This document shows positions 36,101-48,100 of a stretch of 64,000 bases of DNA, piece by piece (position 1 is the first letter of the stretch; every line of letters starts with the position of its first letter). The notes under the pieces were generated by a model. That model made no database searches and was not told where the DNA came from. It saw only the letters and a list, made by a program, of their open reading frames with translations. The translations under genes were made by a program, and so were the position numbers. Origin of the DNA: Flabesymbios commensalis (lineage: Eukaryota > Annelida > Polychaeta > Terebellida > Flabelligeridae); contig OZ024902.1 of assembly GCA_964017125.1 (NCBI GenBank), positions 103,540,307-103,604,306 of the forward strand, read 5' to 3'.

Positions 36101-39100
36101 CACGGCAATGACTGCGACAATTCCATTGATGACATCAGTGCCTATGGGGACATCGGAAATTTCCCGCAAGGTCAAGGTCAAGTTAACGAAACTGACAGTG
36201 ATTTAGACCTAGATGATATCGACTTGAGTGATGTCAGACGATTTCAAGTCGGATTTAGATGAAGATGACATGGAAGACGATCAAGTTGATATGAACTATG
36301 GTGACAATCTTCATAACATTGACATTTTCCATTTTAAAGAATAGGCATCATTTGGATGATTCGTCATCTGTTTTAGATTATTTTAATCTTTTAGTTCAGC
36401 CTCAATGTTACACCACAATTGTGAACGAAACAAATCGATATGCTATATTGAGACAGGCTGAGATAGGCATCCAGGATCCTTTCTGGTTCTCAACCAGTGT
36501 ACCCGAAATGAAATCATTTATTGCAATAAATATATTGATGGGAGCTCATCAACTACCTGAAATTGAATCGTATTGGTCAACTGATGACAGGCTGGGAGTG
36601 GCAGGCATAGCATAAATAATGCCTAAGCGCAGATTTAAAAAGATTTGTCAATATCTACACCTGTCCAATAACGCAGATATGCCTGCTCGAGATTCACCCA
36701 ATTATGACCCCCTCCACAAAGTTCGTCCCATGAGATGTTATCAAGGACATATAGATATAAACCTCATTGTGAGATGTCTTTAGATGAGGCAATGATTGCT
36801 TTCAAAGGCCGACATTTTATGAAAAAGTACATGCCAGCAAAACCAACCAAGTGGGGGTTTAAGGTGTGGACATTAGCTGATGCTCACACTGGCTATTTAT
36901 GTTTATTAGATATGTATGTTGGACGCCGCAAACATCCCAGTAATTTAGAATTAGGTTACGATGTTGTCATGAATCTTTCAGAGCCATATCAGTACTTGAG
37001 ACATCACCTGTATTTTGACAACTTTTTTACCTCACTCCCACTCATCGAGCAACTCGCCAGAAACCAGACTTATTTATTTATTTATTCATTAAGATTCGCC
37101 AAATACACAGTATACATTACTTTGTTCAATGATAAGAAAACATAGTCATAATAATACTGTTGGCTGGGACATGGCATCAGATATGTAATATCTATGCTAG
37201 GCCTGTCCCATAATCAGATAACAATGTTATTAAAGTATGCGTGCAGCAATTATAAAAAAAAATTAAAAAAACGCATTCCAGCAAAACACGAGACGCCCAT
37301 CAAACGCCGAATCAATGCTGGCCCCCCGTCTACGACGCTGGCCCAACACCGACTCAACACCAGGTGAACTTCCCGTGCCTGCTGGGATGTGTCAAAAAGA
37401 AAAAGAGAGAAAAGTGTTTCATGCCTGGCGACATCGCGGACAGCGACAAACGGTAACCCACGTGCAAGAGTTGTCAATATCATAGGTCGTAGTCAACTTT
37501 ACAATGTAAAAATTATATAATAGTTTCTTAAAACGTTTGACAAATCTATTGCGGCAATTAATTTGTTTTATTGTGTTCGGCAGGATATTCCACATTTTTA
37601 CTACCCGGTTAGAGAAAAATAGCCCAGCCAATTCAGAATTAAAGCGTACAGATCTTAAAGGCAAGACCTGTTGACCTAGCCTAGTTCTAGAGGTGTCAGC
37701 GTTATAAAAAGAAAGAATATGTCTAATATCTATATCTATGAAATTATGTATACATTTATATAGAAAACACAAGTCGTTGATATCTTTTATAAAAGACAAA
37801 GGAAGTAATTTGGTGTTATGTAGTCTGGTTGGGTAATCCGACACATAATCATTAAGAATATATTTCGTGGCTTTACGTTGTATACGTTCAATCTGGTTGA
37901 GATCTGCCTTGCTACAGGAATAAACAATTGATGCGTAGGAAAATAACGGTTTAACCAAAGTTGTATATAGGTGTAGTTTGACTCTATATGGAGCATTGAA
38001 TCCGACTGTACGCTTTATCAGGCCAAGCATTCTGTTCGCCTTGCTAATTTTAGTGGCAATATGACTTCTCCAGGTTAAGGAAGAATTGATTAGTAGTCCT
38101 AGATCATTAAACTCTTTAACAGATTCTAGATGAATGTTATTTAAATGGTATTGAAAATTATGTTTAAAAGATCTGGCTATTGTGAGGACTTTGCACTTGG
38201 TACCATTGAAGAAAAGCTTCCAAATATCACTCCAACGTGTAAAAATATTCAAATCGCTTTGAAGGTCTACACAATCCTGCATTGATTTAATTTCTCTTCC
38301 AATTTTTGCATCATCAGCATATAGAGTTTTAAAAGATAGATTTGAAATATTGTCCGCAATGTCATTCACATATAATATAAACATTAATGGGCCAAGTATT
38401 GACCCTTGGGGTACCCCAGATCTAACAGGTAGTTTAGTAGACATGCTACCGTGAATTAATACTCGCTGGTATCGATTATTTAGATAACTATGGAACCAGT
38501 TAAGCAGCGTCCCATTAAAACCGAAAGTCTGAAGTTTATGTATTAAGAGATGATGCGGAACTGAATCAAAGGCTTTTGTAAAATCAAGATATATAACGTC
38601 AGTTTGGCCACCAGAGTCTAAAATTTTTGAGATTTTGTCGTAAAAGACATATAATTGAGATTCTGTTGAGCGTCGTTGGACAAAACCATACTGGTTGTTA
38701 GAAATTAAATCTTTGATTTCTGGATAAATTATGTTGCAGATAGCACGTTCAAAAATTTTGCTTAAAATACTAAGTAAAGATATAGGCCTATAATTTTCGC
38801 AATTGGTTCTATCACCTTTCTTAAATAATGGACATATATTAGCCATTTTCCAGGAGTTAGGAAATATGCCAGCTTGCAAAGATATGTTTAACAGTTTGGT
38901 AAAAGAAGGTGCCAGTTCCTTAGCACAATTCTTCAGAAATATACCTGGAATGCCATCCGGCCCTGTCGCTTTGCTAGTGTCTATATTCTGTAATATAATG
39001 CGGACTTCAGCAACTGATAACTGTACAATTGATAGATTAGGATTAATAAAACTATTGATGGGAGGAAGGTTATCCGTATTATGGACGTGAGTAAAGTTTG

Positions 39101-42100
39101 AATAAAAGAAATTGTTAAAATAATTCGCTACAACTTCAGGTTCGTCTGAAGTATTACCCTGAAATTTCATTTCAGAAGGGATATGTTTACTTTTTGTCTT
39201 TGATCTTAAGAAGCTCCAAAACCTTTTGGGATTAGTCCCAATATCATCGAGCGAATCCTTAGTATATTTATTGTATTTTTGATCTATCATGTTCCGGAGA
39301 CTGTTTCTGAGTCGACGGTATTTAGCCCAAGCACTCTGGGTGTTAAACCTCCTAGCCCGTTTGCTGGCAGTCTCTTTCTTTTTGCTCAGATTTATTACCT
39401 CACTGTCAATCCAAGGGGGAGAATTAATGTCACGAATAATGCGACGGGGTACAAATGTATTTAATGTTTCTTCCAATTTAGAGACCCAATTATCACAAAT
39501 ACGATTAATGTCGGGTATACCCACTGAGTCACTAACTATGTCGATGAGATCAGCGTTAGTTAAATATACCTTCACCTTAGTCCAATCCACATTCCTATAG
39601 TCAAAAACTGATCTAGTCAGTTTATTATTTTTAAGGCCACTAGCCTTGATAGAAAAATTTATAAGGTAATGATCCGATGGAAATAGGTCCTGTTCAACAT
39701 CTATATCCGTAATTAAATGGGGTGATGTAGATAATATTAAATCTAATCTGTTACCATTTTGATGGGTTGAGCACATAACTATATGTTTTAAACAGAATTC
39801 TTGGAATATATCATAATAGTACCAGTAGTTATTATTATCCGTAAGCGGAACATTCAAGTTCAAGTCAAAGTCTGGTAAATTAAAATCACCCATAACAAGA
39901 ATGTTGGAAAAACCTTCTTCTCATATACGACGGAGACAGGTTTCTAAATTTTGCGGACATTCCACAGAGTTATCAGACGGTGGTCGGTAATAAGTCAGAA
40001 GAGCTATCCTCGGGAGTTTAGGAATAGTGATTTCAACAATAATGATCTCATTATGTCGATCATTCTGTACCATTAGATCAGGTCTCAGTTTTGAATGAAT
40101 ACTCGTGTGGATAGCTGTTAAAACGCCACCGTACCCTCCGCGATCCTTTCTATAAATATTAAAATCAGCTTCAGGTAATATTTCACAGTTTTTTATATCT
40201 TCTGTTAACCACGACTCGGTTACTGAAATAATTTTTGCTTGTTTTAATTCGACGAGTGATTGAAAATCTTTTAATTTATTATGATTTTTTGAAACCGACT
40301 TTAAACTTCTAGTATTAAGTAGAAACGCATTTATATAATTAGATGGGCCTGGATTACGCTCTATATCTCCGCTGAGTAACAAGAGTGTAAATAACCAATA
40401 CAAAATTCCCACCCTACACAGAAAACTGATGATAAGGTAACCATTGAGATTTATACCAGGCTTACCACGACCCCGATATGTACCAATACGCGCTCTAAAT
40501 GTTTCAATATCAACAGTCATGTTTATAGTTTAGAGTTAGGGCAGAATTAAAACATATAGAGCGCGATATCACCCGACCACGTGGAATCACAAAACCTATC
40601 GCATTTCGGAGTCGCAGGCATGAGACACAACATGATAGATGATAATACAAGATTAATAAACTGTTCTTTACAGTGTGTGTTATATATGAACACACTGCAC
40701 ACATTACGAGGTCGAGTGCAATAGGTGAAAGCACGTGAAAAATTGAGCTAACTTGTGGCACCTGTGGCACTTCCCGGGCTAACAGAAAAGGAATTCCTCC
40801 TATTTTCAGGAACCCCGGACGGCTTGCCCAAGGTCAAGGCATTAAGAAACAACGTGGGAACACAGTTGCTGTGGTATGGAGAGACAAAAGAGATGTCAGA
40901 GTCATCCCATACAATTGTGGCCCTGTCGATGGTCATTCAAATCAACGGGTCCCACGCCGTTCAGGTCAACCTGGGAGAGAAATACGTCAAGTGTCATGCC
41001 CAGAAAGTGTTGTTGCATATCATACATATATGTGGGGGAGTTGATCTGGCTGACCAGAACAAGTCGTATTATCCAGTTGGTCGGGAATCAGTTAAGTTTT
41101 AGACGTGTCTATTATGGTACCTGATAAACACCAGCATTATCAACGCTTTAAAAGTGATTTATAGAGTCTTGCCGTCCGCAAACCTATGAAAGCTCCTGTA
41201 TTACAAATTTGAAATTTAGGTTGCTTTTATGTGATCAGCCGGTGGCTGGTTTCTCCAACCGCAAGAAACACCCAGGAAAAAAGGAAGAATACGGGAGTGG
41301 TTGCTGAAGGGAACTTGTCTACCCATGATCTTCTCACATCTGACCGGAAGAAAGAGGATGTGCATAAATTGCAGTGAATTAAAGCGCACTACTCATGCCC
41401 GTAGGAAGGTTGAGACAAGCTTTGAGTGCCGCAATCGCATGTGCTGTGTCCCTCTCTGTAAGTCAGTATATTTGCTGGAATATCATCAGAGGCATCTTCA
41501 GGTCGAACTTATGAAGCATCATCTTTAATGTAAAATAAAACTTTTTTACAGTCTCTGGTATTTGTCTTACAATATTCATAGACAAATCTTTGGAAGCTCA
41601 TTCTTGCGTTCCCTTGAAAACATTTTACCTCATTAGCATAATCTATCTAATATGTGAAGGGTAACAATTGTTGTTCTGCTCATGAGCAAAAAAACAATTG
41701 TATGAATACTTGGTGAATCAAAATATTCATCTAAACCCACACAATTAATATAAAATGCGGCAGGTACCTCAAAGTCATAGTGGTCTGCAATATGGTGATA
41801 ATGTATTACTGCTCATTTGCATAATTTAGAACATTTGCATAATAATATAATTTACATTTTTTTCCTGCTTCTAGATGTTTGATGTCAATATACTAGCCTA
41901 TAAACCCGTACATTCAGTAATCTGGTAATATAGGCTACAGGTCAGCAATACAATTTCTGAAACAGTATGCATTGCTGGAACTGCCTCATTTGCATAATTT
42001 ATGTCATTATGCATAATTAATTCATTATTTATTTTGTCTATCCTTGGTGTGTAGCTGTGTGAATTTTCATGTCGATATCTTTATCCACATCCTTAGAAAT

Positions 42101-45100
42101 TTACATAATGTGCAGATACCGCCAAATTTTAAAAATTGTTACACCAATGTTATGCTATGTTACCGCTCATTTGCATAATTTATGCAATATGCATAGTTTG
42201 ATAATTGCCCACGTTTACAGTCATATTTTATAGTATCATGCCGATATCTCTATCCAAGCTCTCAGAAATTTCAAAAATGTGTAGATACCACAAAATTATC
42301 ACATTTTCCCAGTTAATTAAGACCCGGGCTTTAATTAAGTTAAGATCATCTTAACTTTTTAATGGTATATGACTGAAAGTTAAGATAAAATTTCTTAGTG
42401 AAATGAGCCCCTGGGCACTCTACTAATTGCTTTATTAATGACCTGATGAAGTGAGCATCATTCATCATTATGACCATGAAAAGGTCAAACCAAAATGTGA
42501 GGTTTCAGGGGAAAATGCAACCCGAAAAAAATTTGACTTTTTTTTAAATATCAAATTCAAAAATGGCCGCCTATCCGCCATTAATTACTTTTGTATGCCA
42601 GATATTCGGTAAACCGTGTTAGATGGTCAGACCACCACTATAAAAAATATGTGACGTTTCAGGGGAGGATATACCCTGAGAAATGGAAACTTGAGCAAAT
42701 TCAAAATGGCCGTCAATGCTAGATAGCTAGACCATTACTAAAAGTATAAAGCAAAATGTGGTTTCAGGGGAGGATGCAACCTGAAAATTTTTAATTTATC
42801 AAATTCAAAATGGTGGCCTATCTGCCACTATTCACTTTCATATGCCCGATATTTTTTAGGCCGTACTAGATGGCCAGACCATAAAGTATAAAATTAAATG
42901 TGAGGTTTCAGGGGAGGATGCACCCTGAAAACTTGTAGCTACAAGGTCAAAATCAAATGGCCGACTTTTGTCTATTATTTACTTTAACATGCCTTAAATC
43001 TGGTTTACCATGCAAGATAGCCAGACCATTACTATGAAGCAAAATGTGAGGTATCAGGAAGTGATATAGTAGTGTTTTGAAACTTGCGTGGTGAATATTC
43101 GCCACAAATTCACATGAATTTAATTTGCGAATTCGCGGTGAATGATATTCGCCGCTAACACAAATGATTGGGCTAACATTCCCCATGGATTCGCCGCGAA
43201 TTTACCGATCGATATTAGCTACACCATTTTGCCTAGCAATAGGTAGTCGGCACCGCGAATTCGCGAAGGGGAAGTGTGGCAATGACTTCACGGACTGCCG
43301 TTATTTATGGCTGAAGCTTTGACCAATCTGTCGATCTCAATGATCACTGAGCCAATGCAATAAACAGTCATCACTTTTGTTGAAGGAAAACTGACACACA
43401 GCCGTCATTCTGACACAACTCAACGCGCAGCCTGCTTGATTCAGGTGCCGACATCAGGTGTGAAAAATAGCTGTGACTGATCAAAGCTGACACTGCACGC
43501 TATGGCTCTGTTAATGTGTCACAAGCATTACACTCTAACTGAACGAAAAACACCTGGATTGATCAATAATACATTGCCAAATAAGAATTAAAAAACAAAT
43601 GTTATGGATGTTTATGATCTCATTGAAATATTCAATGGCAAACAGGTGAGGTCGGCGTCTTCAAAGTCGACCCAGCATTGAAGTTAACGGCCAGCGCAGG
43701 AAAACGCGTATACGGTATCTTTATGTATATCCTCTGAGGCACTGTATGTACGTGGCTGTAGTCGGCGCGGGATGTTGTTTCAGTGTTGTCTTAATCCTGA
43801 GCCACCGTCGTCGATGGTGACCTATATTACACCGGTATCGTCTGGTGTTTGCGTGTGCATACCCGGTGCGGCAGCGTGTGTTGTGCTACTATTCATTCAC
43901 ATCTATAAACATGATGCTTTGAATATAGTCTAGACTCTCCTGGCATGGGATGAATTCCCTACTGTGAATCGTATTTCCCAAGAGGAATTCTCCGTGGGGA
44001 GAATTCACAATGGGAAATTCCCCATGGGGAATCTGATTCCCTGACCATTCGTCATGAATTCCCCAATCTGTCTGGGGCAAGGAATCAGATTTTCCAAGGG
44101 GAATTCCCCATGGAGAATTCTCTTGTGGGGAATTTATGTGAATATTTCTGGTGAATTCCCCGCAAGTTTCAAATGAACAGTACTGTATGCCCTGAAAAAA
44201 ATTACCCTGAACAAATTCAAAAAGGCCAACTTTCGGCTATTATTAAGCAGCCCTTGCCGAGGTGGGCTGCTTACTGTATTCCACACGGTCTGCTGCCACC
44301 GCAGTTATTTGTTTTCAAAATAGCTACTAATCTCTCAACTTCTGCTTCCTCATACCTCACATAGCCATCACATACCAAATTGTTTTGGTGACATTTTGAT
44401 CCCCATATCATCAACCCTTTAACTACTGCGGCCACTAACGAAGAAATGCTCGTTAGCGCGTTTCAGAAAAGTTTCCATGAGATCTATTTTAATTTGACAG
44501 ATATGCTCAGCTATGTCAGCCAATGTCCTGATTAACATTTGGGAGTATTTTTTTGATATTTAATCGACGAAAAAAAATAGAAAAATAGCTAGACCATGAA
44601 TATAAAACAAAATGTTAGGTCTCACGCAAGGATATCCCATGACAACATTCACAGAAATAAAATCCAAAGCTGCTGACCGGCGGCCGTTTTTATTTGTTTT
44701 TTTCTCATTATGGTCTCACCACACTAAATGAGCCGAAATCCAAGGGGGGTAGCTACTGACTAGAGAGTCCCTACCCAAATTGCTGCTTTAAATGGTTGTT
44801 CCCGCGTCTGGTGAATTAAGAAAAATACAGGAATGTTGTTATTCTGTGGATAAATTGTAAGCACACACTGTTTTCGCTATCTGTGATATGAGGTACAACT
44901 GTTATGTGAGATTTTCGGATGGACACGGGGGTGTGAAGGATTTGTGTATATTTTGGGAATGGGCGCAAAAATATTAAGGGAGATCTGGGCAAATTGGACC
45001 ATTGACCACATAGGGGGGCCTAGCTCAAAATCTTATTGACTGGCATACCATTCTCGCAGCTTATGCCTTATTATGGTGTGTCACATTGGAGTGTAGCTAG

Positions 45101-48100
45101 GGACGGAAGTGGTGAAATCGGCCCTTAAAATGTTGGCATTATACATGTGTTTCAATGGGACTGGCATTTGGGGTGGAGAGACCTTATCTCGGAAATCTTG
45201 CATGATATCTAATCTATGAACTTCTGCCTCTCATATTTCACCTACCCACCAAATACCACTGGGGAATTTTTTGGTGACATTTTGGTTCCCATATCATCAA
45301 TCTAATAATTACTATGGCCACTTACAAAGAAATGTGTGTTAGGCAATCCAAAATGGCAGACTGGTGGCCATTTTAAATTATTTTTTTTCATTATCTCTGA
45401 AATATTGCATGATAGCCAGTGGGAATATAAAAGAAATGGTTGGTGGTACACAACAACACAGGACAATTTTTGCAAAAATAAAATCCAAAATGGGTGATTG
45501 CCAGCCATTTTGTTTTAATTTTGTTACACAAGGATAACCCTTGACAAAGTTTGCTGTTCTATATCAAGTTTTAAATGGCTGACTGGCGGTAACGAGGGTT
45601 GCTTAACTCTTTCTAGTTGCTTAACTCTTTCTAGTTGATAATGATATGCATAATATCTGGCAAACTGTGGTACGGTAGACCATTACTCTAAAACAAGTAA
45701 CTAGTAGTGATTCCAGGCTGACTTATTGCGTCCATCAGGAAGGTTATGTTTTGGGTCAAGTTGGTTTGTTGTCTGTCTGTCTCTCTCTCGGTGGGATTAC
45801 TTAAAAAGTAACAAACAGATTTGCAATAATTTTTTACCAGAGATGTGTCTCGAGCCAAGGAACCATCGGTTAGATTTTGGGTATTATCCGGATCTGACCT
45901 GGAACTCACAGGTTTGCATGAAACTTTTATCAGGTATGTCTCTGGCCAAGGACCAATCCAATAAATTGTAGGAATGATCCGGATTTCGATCTTGGATCCG
46001 GATTTCGATCATTAATTTCGATCGAGGTTTTCAGTCTCTGATTCTCTGTCTAGTTCTTAATTTTACTCTTAGACCTCTTTGTAAGGCCTAATTGTCTTGC
46101 ATCTTCAACTCTTGATTTTTAACCCAGTCTAGGACTAAGTTAATAACACTACACAAAATCGCTTCAATCAAATTTTAATTCGGGGCCGGAGCGCTTGGTC
46201 TTGTAAATATATTTTTCAACAATTTGATGATGTAAACGCTCTACGGTCACAAATATTCATTCCATCTTCACAAATTGTTTTCTGAACACTCACTGATGAA
46301 TAACTAGTACCCTACAGGGCTTACAAAATGATCATTGGGGCAGTAGCCCAGAACTTGATTCGTGTGGCCCTGTGGTTGCCTGCAGCCCACCAAAAATGCA
46401 AGGCTGTCCGAAATATAAGTTGCTCAATATATTGCTTTTGCGCTTGAATGATTGAATGATTCATAAATATAATGAACAGTACTGCTTCACCCCCACCCCC
46501 CACCCCCCCCCCCCCCCAAGCACAATATTCACTGTATATTTTTATATTTGTCTCCACAGAAAGCAAGGTCCATGCAGCCAAAAGATTTCGATCAGGAGCT
46601 TGCTAGGAGTGCTGAGAGAAATGAGAAAAGACGCAAGCGAATGAAAACGTCTACTGAGTGTAATTTAGAGCAATTATCAGCTTCTCCGCTAACCTTGAGC
46701 ACACATAAGAATAAGAATTTCTTTGTTGAGGAAACACAGCCAAGAAGTCCGGTATGAAAATTAAATGATCGGCACTCATTTTTGACATTTTTTTTTTATC
46801 AATGTTCATATTTTATGCAGAGATGCCAGTGCTAGATCTACCGGTATATGATTTGGGTTAAGTAGATATTGTTAACCCCAGCCTGTGCTGCCACAATTTG
46901 CTGAATTATTTTACAATTTTCAATAAGAGATCAATAATGTTTGAACATGTTGTACCTAAAACAAAGGCTCCAGCCTACTTTCAATTCCTATTGATGTTAG
47001 AATTTGTTGATTAATTGGCAGGGTTGCCGTGCAATTTCAATAAGTTATAAAAATTCTAATAGTGTTTTTTTAAATTTTAAGGCCTTAAAATGTCTTGAAA
47101 ACAAAGGTTTTGTGAGTCGAGGTTTTAACCCTTACAACGCTGAATAATAATATATAAACCATGGAAACCAAAGCAGTTTTTTACCCCTCGGCCCGGTTGG
47201 CCCGAAGGGGTATTGTCGTCCGCTTTGTGCGCCGTCGTCTTCCGCCGCCGCCGCGATCAACCTTTTGGCTACTACACCAACATGGTGCAACAAATTAAAT
47301 TCATAATTTATGCGAACATTAACCACCTAGCAATTTTTTTTACCCAAGGTCATAGGTCAAGGTCAAAGATTCAAAAAAATTCTTGGTAACGCGATAACTT
47401 AAAAAATAATTATTGGATGTCTCCAATTTTTAGCTCCCGCCGTCACCGTAGGTGAGCGAAGGGAGCTATGGATTCTACCTCCGTTTTTTTTTGGCCTCTT
47501 CTTTTGCCTATAACTTTGTGAGAAAATAAGCTAGGATAACAATTTTTGGTATGTGGGTTACTTCCAGGTGGCTAATGGACGGGTTAAAATATTTTTAATC
47601 TGAATTCAATACGCAAGGTTGCAGAGGAGAAAATGATGATGTGACGGCGTTGGGCCGTTGGGCCGTCCGTAAACAATTCGTTTCCGGAGCATATCTCTGA
47701 AAGTACTTGTCCGATTGTCTTCAAATTTTACACACAACACCCCTAGGGGGTCTAGTTGTGCCTTTTGGGGTATTTGAACTTTGACCTACTTCTGGTTCAG
47801 AACTATGACCTATTTAGACGTTTTGACGCGCACTTCGTTTCCGGAGCAGATCTCGAAAAGTACTGGGCCGATGACAGTCATATTGCACATACATGTTCTC
47901 TAAGGTCCCTAGTTGTGCCTTTTCAGGTTTTTGGACCTTGACCTGGAAGTTGACCCAGCACTTTGACCTAATTTATAACATCGGTAAATCCGACTGAAAG
48001 ATTTTGCGGAATATCATGAAAACCGCTCAAGATAGCTACACCATTACTATAAAACAAATTGTGAGGTTCCAGGAGAGGATGTATCTTGAAAAATTTCAAG

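Larger units (their letters stand above)
37068..40748 (-). mobile_element. Near full-length CR1-like LINE inserted in the piggyBac transposase
   Basis: Reverse strand: 5' UTR of about 228 bases (40748-40521, with a CACGTG box), one long reading frame (40520-37419), a 3' UTR carrying a small foldback (37278-37385), and an AATAAATAAATAA tail (37087-37068). Transposase sequence stops at RNQTYL on one side and resumes at CGTSRANRKG on the other. It is the best-preserved LINE in the window, with a single in-frame stop. Confidence 0.92.
36059..41528 (+). pseudogene. piggyBac (PGBD4-like) transposase remnant
   Basis: Plain DNA transposon transposase that would cut and paste at TTAA. Visible parts in order: an acidic N-terminus (MDTEDSSSSDFEG, 36059 on), FNLLVQPQ...IQDPFWFSTSVPEMKSFIAI (36370-36530), the first catalytic Asp region EMSLDEAMIAFKGRHF (36770-36815), the second LYFDNFFTSLP (37010-37045), then after the LINE GTSRANRKGIPPIFR (about 40765), TVAVVWRDKRDVRV, the third GGVDLADQ (41034-41057), and a cysteine-rich C-terminus (CINCSEL, FECRNRMCCVPLCKSVYLLEYH, to 41528). 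Several frame changes, internal stops and a 3.7 kb LINE insertion between the second and third catalytic regions. Not functional. Confidence 0.9.
35904..42484 (+). mobile_element. piggyBac-like DNA transposon, broken, in family A repeat
   Basis: Left end CTCTTTCATGGCCATATCGG preceded by TTAA (35900-35903). The right end TTATGACCATGAAAAGG mirrors it and is followed by TCAA (42485-42488), a one-base change from TTAA. Satellite sequence reads on across the site (ACCATTACT before, ACCAAAATGTGAGG after), which is strong evidence for a TTAA insertion. About 2.9 kb of its own sequence; the rest is a later LINE. After the transposase, 41640-42300 has three CTCATTTGCATAATTT blocks about 175-180 bases apart. 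Confidence 0.88.
34877..46205 (+). repeat. Family A satellite-bearing repeat, copy 2, split by several insertions
   Basis: Head stem-loop TTAGCTCCCGCCGTCACC at 34877. Tandem units continue to 35903, resume at 42485-43066, 44186-44242 and 45637-45690, and a tail ends near 46205 (TCAGTCTCTGATTCTCTGTC ... GCTTCAATCAAATT ... TTGGTCTTG). The same tail closes copy 3. The gaps are a piggyBac-like transposon, a TA-target element and a family B repeat. It fills nearly all of MCPH1 intron 3. Confidence 0.8.

Noticed and set aside
37250-37483. Reverse frame across the LINE end and foldback
   Set aside because: Shadow of the LINE C-terminus and the foldback in another frame.
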